From: Hydractinia symbiolongicarpus
Lineage: Eukaryota; Cnidaria; Hydrozoa; Anthoathecata; Hydractiniidae
DNA length: 64,000 bases
Assembly: GCF_029227915.1 (NCBI RefSeq)
Contig: NC_079876.1
Location: 560,001 to 624,000 of the forward strand
Direction: 5' to 3'
The notes beneath the pieces are model-generated. The model ran no database searches. It saw only the letters and a list, made by a program, of their open reading frames with translations, and was not told the DNA's origin. Below are positions 24,961 to 37,600 of this stretch, in pieces; within the stretch, counting starts at the first letter, position 1, and the number at the start of each line of letters is the position of its first letter. The position numbers and the translations under genes were made by a program.

Positions 24961-27200
24961 TTTTAAATTATTTTTTAACCACTAAAACGCATGAAACTTG
25001 AAGTTTTCAGAAATGTTTTCATTTTTGATGAGACGCTTAATGAAAGTGGTTTAATCGCCGGTAAACGAAAACCCGCGATTTCCCGTAAATCCCGGGCTTG
25101 GCCCGTATAGTCGAATGTATACAAAGAAAGTACCCTGTGAGTAAACTCATTTCCAAAACGATTTTTTAAATTATCTTTTCACCACTAAAACGCATGAGAC
25201 TTGTAGTTTTCAAAAATGTTTTCATTTTTGATGAGACGCTGAATAAAAGAAGTTTGATCGCCGGCAAACGAAAACCCGCGACTCCCCGTAAATCCCGGAC
25301 TCGGCCCGTATAGTCAAAAGTATACAAAGAAAGTACCCAGGGAGTAAACTCATTTCCCGAACGATTTTTTATATTTCTTTTTTACCACTATAACGCATGA
25401 GACTTGTAGTTTTCAAAAATGTTTTCATTTTTGATGAGACGCTGAATAAAAGAAGTTTAATCGCCGGCAAACAAAAACCCGCCATTTCCCGTAAATCCCG
25501 GCTTGGCCCGTATAGTCAAAAGTATACAAAGAAAGTACCCAGGGAGTAAACTCATTTCCCGAACGATTTTTAAATTATTTTTTCACCATTAAAACGCATG
25601 AGACTTGTAGTTTTCAAAAATGTTTTCATTTTTAATGAGACGCTGAATAAAAGAAGTTTAATCGCCGGCAAACGAAAACCTGCGATTTCCCGTAAATCCT
25701 GGACTCGGCCCGTATAGTCAAAAGTATACAAAGAAAGTACCCAGGGAGTAAACTCATTTCCCAAACGATTTTTTAAATTATTATTTCACCACTAAAGCCC
25801 ATGAGACTTGTAGTTTTCAAAAATGGTTTCATTTTTGATGAGACGCTGAATAAAAGAAGTTTAATCTCCGGCAAACAAACACCCGCCATTTTCCGTAAAT
25901 CCCGGCTTGGCCCGTATAGTCAAAAGTATACAAAGAATGTACCCAGGGAGTAAACTCATTTCCCGAACGGTTTTTTAAATTATTTTTTAACCACTAAAAC
26001 GCATGAAACTTGAAGTTTTCAGAAATGTTTTCATTTTTGATGAGACGCTTAATGAAAGTGGTTTAATCGCCGGTAAACGAAAACCCGCGATTTCCCGTAA
26101 ATCCCGGGCTTGGCCCGTATAGTCGAATGTATACAAAGAAAGTACCCTGTGAGTAAACTCATTTCCAAAACGATTTTTTAAATTATCTTTTCACCACTAA
26201 AACGCATGAGACTTGTAGTTTTCAAAAATGTTTTCATTTTTGATGAGACGCTGAATAAAAGAAGTTTGATCGCCGGCAAACGAAAACCCGCGACTCCCCG
26301 TAAATCCCGGACTCGGCCCGTATAGTCAAAAGTATACAAAGAAAGTACCCAGGGAGTAAACTCATTTCCCGAACGATTTTTTATATTTCTTTTTTACCAC
26401 TATAACGCATGAGACTTGTTGTTTTCAAAAATGTTTTCATTTTTGTTGAGACGCTGAATAAAAGAAGTTTAATCGCCGGCAAACAAAAACCCGCCATTTC
26501 CCGTAAATCCCGGCCTGGCCCGTATAGTCAAAAGTATACAAAGAAAGTACCCAGGGAGTAAACTCATTTCCCGAACGATTTTTAAATTATTTTTTCACCA
26601 TTAAAACGCATGAGACTTGTAGTTTTCAAAAATGTTTTCATTTTTAATGAGACGCTGAATAAAAGAAGTTTAATCGCCGGCAAACGAAAACCTGCGATTT
26701 CCCGTAAATCCTGGACTCGGCCCGTATAGTCAAAAGTATACAAAGAAAGTACCCAGGGAGTAAACTCATTTCCCAAACGATTTTTTAAATTATTATTTCA
26801 CCACTAAAGCCCATGAGACTTGTAGTTTTTAATAATGTTTTCATTTTTGATGAGACGCCGAATAAAACATGTTTAATCGCCGGCAAACGAAAACCCGCGA
26901 TTTCCCGTAAATCCCGGACTCGGCCGGTATAGTCAAAAGTATACAAGGAAAGTACCCAGTGAGTAAACTCATTTCCCGAACGAATTTTTAAATTATTTTT
27001 TCACCACTAAAACGCATGAGACTTGTAGTTTTTAAAAATGTTTTCATTTTTAATGAGACGCTGAATAAAAGAAGTTTAATCGCCGGCAAACGAAAACCTG
27101 CGATTTCCCGTAAATCCTGGACTCGGCCCGTATAGTCAAAAGTATACAAAGAAAGTACCCAGGGAGTAAACTCATTTCCCGAACGAATTTTTAAATTATT
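24961..27200. repeat. 5-mer repeat unit (1012 bp), two copies
   Basis: Five monomers in fixed order recur at 1012 bp: one with TTTTTTAACCACT and GAAACTTGAAG; one with GTTTGATCGCC and GCGACTCCCC; one with TATATTTCTTTTTTACCACT; one with a shortened T run and CACCATTAAAACGC (near 25570 and 26582); and a B monomer. The B monomers differ between copies (AATCTCCGG in the first, GCCGAATAAAACATG in the second). The fixed 3-bp shortfall from 1015 comes from 1-bp deletions inherited by both copies. Confidence 0.85.
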
Positions 27201-30200
27201 TTTTCACCACTAAAACGCATGAGACTTGTAGTTTTCAGTAATGTTTTCATTTTTGATGAGACGCTGAATATAAGAAGTTTAATCGCCGGCAAACGAAAAC
27301 CTGCGATTTCCCGTAAATCCCGGACTCGGCCCGTATAGTCAAAAGTATACAAGGAAAGTATCTAGTGAGTAAACTTATTTCCCGAACGAATTTTTAAATT
27401 ATTTTTTCACCACTAAAACGCATGAGACTTGTAGTTTTTAAAATTGTTTTCATTTTTGATGAGACGCTGAATAAAAGAAGTTTAATCGCCGGCAAACGAA
27501 AACCTGCGATTTCCCGTAAATCCCGGACTCGGCCCGTATAGTCAAAAGTATACAAAGAAAGTACCCAGGGTGTAAACGCATTTCCCGAACGATTTTTTAA
27601 ATTATTTTTTCACCACTAAAACGCATGAGACTTGTAGTTTTCAAAAATGTTTTCATTTTTGATGAGACGCTGAATAAAAGAAGTTTAATCGCCGGCAAAC
27701 GAAAACCCGCGACTTCCCGTAAATCCCGGCTTGGCCTGTATAGTCAAAAGTATACAAAGGAAGTACCCATGGAGTAAACTCTTTTTCCGAACGATTTTTT
27801 AAATTATTTTTTCACCACTAAAACGCATGAGACTTGTAGTTTTCAAAAATGTTTTCATTTTTAATGAGACGCTGAATAAAAGAAGTTTAATCGCCGGCAA
27901 ACGAAAACCTGCAATTTCCCGTAAATCCTGGACTCGGCCCGTATAGTCAAAAGTATACAAAGAAAGTACCCAGGGAGTAAACTCATCTCCCAAACGATTT
28001 TTTAAATTATTATTTCACCACTAAAGCCCATAAGACTTGTAGTTTTTAAAATTGTTTTCATTTTTGATGAGACCTGAATAAAAGATGTTTAATTGCCGGC
28101 AAACGAAAACCCGCGATTTCCCGTAAATCCGGGACTCGGCCCGTATAGTCAAAAGTATACAAAAAAAGTACCCAGGGAGTAAACTCATTTCCCAAACGAT
28201 TTTTTAAATTATTATTTCACTACTAAAGCCCATGAGACTTGTAGTTTTTAAAAATGTTTTCATTTTTGATGAGACGCTGAATATAAGAAGTTTAATCGCC
28301 GGCAAACGAAAACCCGCGATTTCCCGTAAATCCTGGACTCGGCCCGTATAGTCAAAAGTATACAAAGAAAGTACACAGGGAGTAAACTCATTTCCCGACG
28401 ATTTTTTAAATTATCTTTTCACCACTAAAACGCATGAGACTTGTAGTTTTCAAAAATGTTTTCATTTTTGATGAGACGCTGAATAAAAGAAGTTTGATCT
28501 CCGGCAAACGAAAACCCGCGACTTCCCGTAAATCCCGGCTTGGCCTGTATAGTCAAAAGTATACAAAGGAAGTACCCATGGAGTAAACTCTTTTTCCGAA
28601 CGATTTTTTAAATTATTTTTTCACCACTAAAACGCATGAGACTTGTAGTTTTCAAAAATGTTTTCATTTTTCATGAGACGCTGAATAAAAGAAGTTTAAT
28701 CGCCGGCAAACGAAAACCTGCAATTTCCCGTAAATCCTGGACTCGGCCCGTATAGTCAAAAGTATACAAAGAAAGTACCCAGGGAGTAAACTCATCTCCC
28801 TAACGATTTTTTAAATTATTATTTCACCACTAAAGCCCATAAGACTTGTAGTTTTAAAATTGTTTTCATTTTTGATGAGACCTGAATAAAAGATGTTTAA
28901 TTGCCGGCAAACGAAAACCCGCGATTTCCCGTAAATCCCGGACTCGGCCCGTATAGTCAAAAGTATACAAAGAAAGTACCCAGGGAGTAAACTCATTTCC
29001 CAAACGATTTTTTAAATTATTATTTCACTACTAAAGCCCATGAGACTTGTAGTTTTTAAAAATGTTTTCATTTTTGATGAGACGCTGAATATAAGAAGTT
29101 TAATCGCCGGCAAACGAAAACCCGCGATTTCCCGTAAATCCTGGACTCGGCCCGTATAGTCAAAAGTATACAAAGAAAGTACCCAGGGAGTAAACTCATT
29201 TCCCGACGATTTTTTAAATTATCTTTTCACCACTAAAACGCATGAGACTTGTAGTTTTCAAAAATGTTTTCATTTTTGATGAGACGCTGAATAAAAGAAG
29301 TTTGATCGCCGGCAAACGAAAACCCGCGACTCCCCGTAAATCCCGGACTCGGCCCGTATAGTCAAAAGTATACAAAGAAAGTACCCAGGGAGTAAACTCA
29401 TTTCCCGAACGATTTTTTATATTTCTTTTTTACCACTATAACGCATGAGACTTGTTGTTTTCAAAAATGTTTTCATTTTTGTTGAGACGCTGAATAAAAG
29501 AAGTTTAATCGCCGGCAAACAAAAACCCGCCATTTCCCGTAAATCCCGGCTTGGCCCGTATAGTCAAAAGTATACAAAGAAAGTACCCAGGGAGTAAACT
29601 CATTTCCCGAACGATTTTTAAATTATTTTTTCACCATTAAAACGCATGAGACTTGTAGTTTTCAAAAATGTTTTCATTTTTAATGAGACGCTGAATAAAA
29701 GAAGTTTAATCGCCGGCAAACGAAAACCTGCGATTTCCCGTAAATCCTGGACTCGGCCCGTATAGTCAAAAGTATACAAAGAAAGTACCCAGGGAGTAAA
29801 CTCATTTCCCAAACGATTTTTTAAATTATTATTTCACCACTAAAGCCCATGAGACTTGTAGTTTTTAATAATGTTTTCATTTTTGATGAGACGCCGAATA
29901 AAACATGTTTAATCGCCGGCAAACGAAAACCCGCGATTTCCCGTAAATCCCGGACTCGGCCGGTATAGTCAAAAGTATACAAGGAAAGTACCCAGTGAGT
30001 AAACTCATTTCCCGAACGAATTTTTAAATTATTTTTTCACCACTAAAACGCATAAGACTTGTAGTTTTTAAAAATGTTTTCATTTTTAATGAGACGCTGA
30101 ATAAAAGAAGTTTAATCGCCGGCAAACGAAAACCTGCGATTTCCCGTAAATCCTGGACTCGGCCCGTATAGTCAAAAGTATACAAAGAAAGTACCCAGGG

Positions 30201-30840
30201 AGTAAACTCATTTCCCGAACGAATTTTTAAATTATTTTTTCACCACTAAAACGCATGAGACTTGTAGTTTTCAGTAATGTTTTCATTTTTGATGAGACGC
30301 TGAATATAAGAAGTTTAATCGCCGGCAAACGAAAACCTGCGATTTCCCGTAAATCCCGGACTCGGCCCGTATAGTCAAAAGTATACAAGGAAAGTACCTA
30401 GTGAGTAAACTTATTTCCCGAACGAATTTTTAAATTATTATTTCACCACTAAAGCCCATGAGACTTGTAGTTTTTAATAATGTTTTCATTTTTGATGAGA
30501 CGCCGAATAAAACATGTTTAATCGCCGGCAAACGAAAACCCGCGATTTCCCGTAAATCCCGGACTCGGCCGGTATAGTCAAAAGTATACAAGGAAAGTAC
30601 CCAGTGAGTAAACTCATTTCCCGAACGAATTTTTAAATTATTTTTTCACCACTAAAACGCATGAGACTTGTAGTTTTTAAAAATGTTTTCATTTTTAATG
30701 AGACGCTGAATAAAAGAAGTTTAATCGCCGGCAAACGAAAACCTGCGATTTCCCGTAAATCCTGGAGTCGGCCCGTATAGTCAAAAGTATACAAAGAAAG
30801 TACCCAGGGAGTAAACTCATTTCCCGAACGGATTTTTAAA
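27200..30840. repeat. 18-monomer unit (3645 bp) with internal 4-mer and 3-mer duplications
   Basis: The CAGTAATG marker at 27236 and at 30881 are 3645 bp apart, and the monomers near 27799 and 31444 have the same spacing. Inside, a four-monomer run at about 27.6-28.4 kb is repeated at about 28.4-29.2 kb (marker spacing 809 bp). A three-monomer run starting with the TTAATAATG B monomer is repeated at about 29.8 and 30.4 kb. The unit is thus an expanded relative of the 14-mer that follows. Confidence 0.84.
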
Positions 30841-33800
30841 TTATTTTTTCACCACTAAAACGCATGAGACTTGTAGTTTTCAGTAATGTTTTCATTTTTG
30901 ATGAGACGCTGAATATAAGAAGTTTAATCGCCGGCAAACGAAAACCTGCGATTTCCCGTAAATCCCGGACTCGGCCCGTATAGTCAAAAGTATACAGGGA
31001 AAGTACCTAGTGAGTAAACTTATTTCCCGAACGAATTTTTAAATTATTTTTTCACCACTAAAACGCATGAGACTTGTAGTTTTTAAAATTGTTTTCATTT
31101 TTGATGAGACGCTGAATAAAAGAAGTTTAATCGCCGGCAAACGAAAACCTGCGATTTCCCGTAAATCCCGGACTCGGCCCGTATAGTCAAAAGTATACAA
31201 AGAAAGTACCCAGGGTGTAAACGCATTTCCCGAACGATTTTTTAAATTATTTTTTCACCACTAAAACGCATGAGACTTGTAGTTTTCAAAAATGTTTTCA
31301 TTTTTGATGAGACGCTGAATAAAAGAAGTTTAATCGCCGGCAAACGAAAACCCGCGACTTCCCGTAAATCCCGGCTTGGCCTGTATAGTCAAAAGTACAC
31401 AAAGGAAGTACCCATGGAGTAAACTCTTTTTCCGAACGATTTTTTAAATTATTTTTTCACCACTAAAACGCATGAGACTTGTAGTTTTCAAAAATGTTTT
31501 CATTTTTAATGAGACGCTGAATAAAAGAAGTTTAATCGCCGGCAAACGAAAACCTGCAATTTCCCGTAAATCCTGGACTCGGCCCGTATAGTCAAAAGTA
31601 TACAAAGAAAGTACCCAGGGAGTAAACTCATCTCCCAAACGATTTTTTAAATTATTATTTCACCACTAAAGCCCATAAGACTTGTAGTTTTTAAAATTGT
31701 TTTCATTTTTGATGAGACCTGAATAAAAGATGTTTAATTGCCGGCAAACGAAAACCCGCGATTTCCCGTAAATCCCGGACTCGGCCCGTATAGTCAAAAG
31801 TATACAAAGAAAGTACCCAGGGAGTAAACTCATTTCCCAAACGATTTTTTAAATTATTATTTCCCTACTAAAGCCCATGAGACTTGTAGTTTTTAAAAAT
31901 GTTTTCATTTTTGATGAGACGCTGAATATAAGAAGTTTAATCGCCGGCAAACGAAAACCCGCGATTTCCCGTAAATCCTGGACTCGGCCCGTATAGTCAA
32001 AAGTATACAAAGAAAGTACCCAGGGAGTAAACTCATTTCCCGACGATTTTTTAAATTATTTTTTCACCACTAAAACGCATGAGACTTCTAGTTTTCAGAA
32101 ATGTTTTCATTTTTGATGACACGCTTAATGAAAGTGGTTTAATCGCCGGCAAACGAAAACCCGCGATTTCCCGTAAGTCCCGGGCTTGGCCCGTATAGTC
32201 GAATGTATACAAAGAAAGTACCCTGTGAGTAAACTCATTTCCAAAACGATTTTTTAAATTATCTTTTCACCACTAAAACGCATGAGACTTGTATTTTTCA
32301 AAAATGTTTTCATTTTTGATGAGACGCTGAATAAAACAAGTTTAATCGCCGGCAAACGAAAACCCGCGACTCCCCGTAAATCCCGGACTCGGCCCGTATA
32401 GTCAAAAGTATACAAAGAAAGTACCCAGGGAGTAAACTCATTTCCCGAACGATTTTTTATATTACTTTTTCACCACTAAAAGGCATGAGACTTGTAGTTT
32501 TCAAAAATGTTTTCATTTTTGATGAGACGCTGAATAAAAGAAGTTTAATCGCCGGCAAACAAACACCCGCCATTTCCCGTAAATCCCGGCTTGGCCCGTA
32601 TAGTCAAAAGTATACAAAGAATGTACCCAGGGAGTAAACTCATTTCCCGAACGATTTTTTAAATTATTTTTTAACCACTAAAACGCATGAGACTTGAAGT
32701 TTTCAGAAATGTTTTCATTTTTGATGAGACGCTTAATGAAAGTGGTTTAATCGCCGGTAAACGAAAACCGGCGATTTCCCGTAAATCCCGGGCTTGGCCC
32801 GTATAGTCGAATGTATACAAAGAAAGTACCCTGTGAGTAAACTCATTTCCAAAACGATTTTTTAAATTATCTTTTCACCACTAAAACGCATGAGACTTGT
32901 AGTTTTCAAAAATGTTTTCATTTTTGATGAGACGCTGAATAAAAGAAGTTTGATCGCCGGCAAACGAAAACCCGCGACTCCCCGTAAATCCCGGACTCGG
33001 CCCGTATAGTTAAAAGTATACAAAGAAAGTACCCAGGGAGTAAACTCATTTCCCGAACGATTTTTTATATTTCTTTTTCACCACTATAACGCATGAGACT
33101 TGTAGTTTTCAAAAATGTTTTCATTTTTGATGAGACGCTGAATAAAAGAAGTTTAATCGCCGGCAAACAAAAACCCGCCATTTCACGTAAATCCCGGCTT
33201 GGCCCGTATAGTCAAAAGTATACAAAGAAAGTACCCAGGGAGTAAACTCATTTCCCGAACGATTTTTAAATTATTTTTTCACCATTAAAACGCATGAGAC
33301 TTGTAGTTTTCAAAAATGTTTTCATTTTTAATGAGACGCTGAATAAAAGAAGTTTAATCGCCGGCAAACGAAAACCTGCGATTTCCCGTAAATCCTGGAC
33401 TCGGCCCGTATAGTCAAAAGTATACAAAGAAAGTACCCAGGGAGTAAACTCATTTCCCAAACGATTTTTTAAATTATTATTTCACCACTAAAGCCCATGA
33501 GACTTGTAGTTTTTAATAATGTTTTCATTTTTGATGAGACGCCGAATAAAACATGTTTAATCGCCGGCAAACGAAAACCCGCGATTTCCCGTAAATCCCG
33601 GACTCGGCCGGTATAGTCAAAAGTATACAAAGAAAGTACCCAGGGAGTAAACTCATTTCCCGAACGAATTTTTAAATTATTTTTTCACCACTAAAACGCA
33701 TGAGACTTGTAGTTTTCAGTAATGTTTTCATTTTTGATGAGACGCTGAATATAAGAAGTTTAATCGCCGGCAAACGAAAACCTGCGATTTCCCGTAAATC

Positions 33801-36800
33801 CCGGACTCGGCCCGTATAGTCAAAAGTATACAAGGAAAGTACCTAGTGAGTAAACTTATTTCCCGAACGAATTTTTAAATTATTTTTTCACCACTAAAAC
33901 GCATGAGACTTGTAGTTTTTAAAATTGTTTTCATTTTTGATGAGACGCTGAATAAAAGAAGTTTAATCGCCGGCAAACGAAAACCTGCAATTTCCCGTAA
34001 ATCCCGGACTCGGCCCGTATAGTCAAAAGTATACAAAGAAAGTACCCAGGGTGTAAACGCATTTCCCGAACGATTTTTTAAATTATTTTTTCACCACTAA
34101 AACGCATGAGACTAGTAGTTTTCAAAAATGTTTTCATTTTTGATGAGACGCTGAATAAAAGAAGTTTAATCGCCGGCAAACGAAAACCCGCGACTCCCCG
34201 TAAATCCCGGCTTGGCCTGCATAGTCAAAAGTATACAAAGGAAGTACCCATGGAGTAAACTCTTTTCCCGAACGATTTTTTAAATTATTTTTTCACCACT
34301 AAAACGCATGAGACTTGTAGTTTTCAAAAAAGTTTTCATTTTTAATGAGACGCTGAATAAAAGAAGTTTAATCGCCGGCAAACGAAAACCTGCAATTTCC
34401 CGTAAATCCTGGACTCGGCCCGTATAGTCAAAAGTATACAAAGAAAGTACCCAGGGAGTAAACTCATCTCCCAAACGATTTTTTAAATTATTATTTCACC
34501 ACTAAAGCCCATAAGACTTGTAGTTTTTAAAATTGTTTTCATTTTTGATGAGACCTGAATAAAAGATGTTTAATTGCCGGCAAACGAAAACCCGCGATTT
34601 CCCGTAAATCCCGGACTCGGCCCGTATAGTCAAAAGTATACAAAGAAAGTACCCAGGGAGTAAACTCATTTCCCAAACGATTTTTTAAATTATTATTTCA
34701 CCACTAAAGCCCATGAGACTTGTAGTTTTTAAAAATGTTTTCTTTTTTGTTGAGACGCTGAATAAAAGAAGTTTAATCGCCGGCAAACGAAAACCCGCGA
34801 TTTCCCGTAAATCCTGGACTCGGCCCGTATAGTCAAAAGTATACAAAGAAAGTACCCAGGGAGTAAACTCATTTCCCGACGATTTTTTAAATTATTTTTT
34901 CACCACTAAAACGCATGAGACTTCTAGTTTTCAGAAATGTTTTCATTTTTGATGACACGCTTAATGAAAGTGGTTTAATCGCCGGCAAACGAAAACCCGC
35001 GATTTCCCGTAAGTCCCGGGCTTGGCCCGTATAGTCGAATGTATACAAAGAAAGTACCCTGTGAGTAAACTCATTTCCAAAACGATTTTTTAAATTGTCT
35101 TTTCACCACTAAAACGCATGAGACTTGTATTTTTCAAAAATGTTTTCATTTTTGATGAGACGCTGAATAAAACAAGTTTAATCGCCGGCAAACGAAAACC
35201 CGCGACTCCCCGTAAATCCCGGACTCGGCCCGTATAGTCAAAAGTATACAAAGAAAGTACCCAGGGAGTAAACTCATTTCCCGAACGATTTTTTATATTA
35301 CTTTTTCACCACTAAAACGCATGAGACTTGTAGTTTTCAAAAATGTTTTCATTTTTGATGAGACGCTGAATAAAAGAAGTTTAATCGCCGGCAAACAAAC
35401 ACCCGCCATTTCCCGTAAATCCCGGCTTGGCCCGTATAGTCAAAAGTATACAAAGAATGTACCCAGGGAGTAAACTCATTTCCCGAACGATTTTTTAAAT
35501 TATTTTTTAACCACTAAAACGCATGAGACTTGAAGTTTTCAGAAATGTTTTCATTTTTGATGAGACCCTTAATGAAAGTGGTTTAATCGCCGGTAAACGA
35601 AAACCCGCGATTTCCCGTAAATCCCGGGCTTGGCCCGTATAGTCGAATGTATACAAAGAAAGTACCCTGTGAGTAAACTCATTTCCAAAACGATTTTTTA
35701 AATTATCTTTTCACCACTAAAACGCATGAGACTTGTAGTTTTCAAAAATGTTTTCATTTTTGATGAGACGCTGAATAAAAGAAGTTTGATCGCCGGCAAA
35801 CGAAAACCCGCGACTCCCCGTAAATCCCGGACTCGGCCCGTATAGTTAAAAGTATACAAAGAAAGTACCCAGGGAGTAAACTCATTTCCCGAACGATTTT
35901 TTATATTTCTTTTTCACCACTATAACGCATGAGACTTGTAGTTTTCAAAAATGTTTTCATTTTTGATGAGACGCTGAATAAAAGAAGTTTAATCGCCGGC
36001 AAACAAAAACCCGCCATTTCCCGTAAATCCCGGCTTGGCCCGTATAGTCAAAAGTATACAAAGAAAGTACCCAGGGAGTAAACTCATTTCCCGAACGATT
36101 TTTAAATTATTTTTTCACCATTAAAACGCATGAGACTTGTAGTTTTCAAAAATGTTTTCATTTTTAATGAGACGCTGAATAAAAGAAGTTTAATCGCCGG
36201 CAAACGAAAACCTGCGATTTACCGTAAATCCTGGACTCGGCCCGTATAGTCAAAAGTATACAAAGAAAGTACCCAGGGAGTAAACTCATTTCCCAAACGA
36301 TTTTTTAAATTATTATTTCACCACTAAAGCCCATGAGACTTGTAGTTTTTAATAATGTTTTCATTTTTGATGAGACGCCGAATAAAACATGTTTAATCGC
36401 CGGCAAACGAAAACCCGCGATTTCCCGTAAATCCCGGACTCGGCCGGTATAGTCAAAAGTATACAAAGAAAGTACCCAGGGAGTAAACTCATTTCCCGAA
36501 CGAATTTTTAAATTATTTTTTCACCACTAAAACGCATGAGACTTGTAGTTTTCAGTAATGTTTTCATTTTTGATGAGACGCTGAATATAAGAAGTTTAAT
36601 CGCCGGCAAACGAAAACCTGCGATTTCCCGTAAATCCCGGACTCGGCCCGTATAGTCAAAAGTATACAAGGAAAGTACCTAGTGAGTAAACTTATTTCCC
36701 GAACGAATTTTTAAATTATTTTTTCACCACTAAAACGCATGAGACTTGTAGTTTTTAAAATTGTTTTCATTTTTGATGAGACGCTGAATAAAAGAAGTTT

Positions 36801-37600
36801 AATCGCCGGCAAACGAAAACCTGCGATTTCCCGTAAATCCCGGACTCGGCCCGTATAGTCAAAAGTATACAAAGAAAGTACCCAGGGTGTAAACGCATTT
36901 CCCGAACGATTTTTTAAATTATTTTTTCACCACTAAAACGCATGAGACTAGTAGTTTTCAAAAATGTTTTCATTTTTGATGAGACGCTGAATAAAAGAAG
37001 TTTAATCGCCGGCAAACGAAAACCCGCGACTCCCCGTAAATCCCGGCTTGGCCTGTATAGTCAAAAGTATACAAAGGAAGTACCCATGGAGTAAACTCTT
37101 TTCCCGAACGATTTTTTAAATTATTTTTTCACCACTAAAACGCATGAGACTTGTAGTTTTCAAAAAAGTTTTCATTTTTAATGAGACGCTGAATAAAAGA
37201 AGTTTAATCGCCGGCAAACGAAAACCTGCAATTTCCCGTAAATCCTGGACTCGGCCCGTATAGTCAAAAGTATACAAAGAAAGTACCCAGGGAGTAAACT
37301 CATCTCCCAAACGATTTTTTAAATTATTATTTCACCACTAAAGCCCATAAGACTTGTAGTTTTTAAAATTGTTTTCATTTTTGATGAGACCTGAATAAAA
37401 GATGTTTAATTGCCGGCAAACGAAAACCCGCGATTTCCCGTAAATCCCGGACTCGGCCCGTATAGTCAAAAGTATACAAAGAAAGTACCCAGGGAGTAAA
37501 CTCATTTCCCAAACGATTTTTTAAATTATTATTTCACCACTAAAGCCCATGAGACTTGTAGTTTTTAAAAATGTTTTCTTTTTTGTTGAGACGCTGAATA
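30840..37600. repeat. 14-mer higher-order repeat, 2836 bp, about 2.4 copies
   Basis: Many independent markers repeat at exactly 2836 bp: CAGTAATG at 30881 and 33717; the monomers near 31444, 34280 and 37116; CTTCTAG at 32085 and 34921; the shortened-T-run monomer near 33266 and 36102; and TCTTTTTTGTTGAG at 34741 and 37577. The length is 14 monomers minus six bases, and the same small deletions are kept in both copies. Collinearity ends within the monomer at about 37.6 kb, where CCTGGACTCGG is replaced by a CCCATATAGTTAAAAG ending. Confidence 0.92.
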
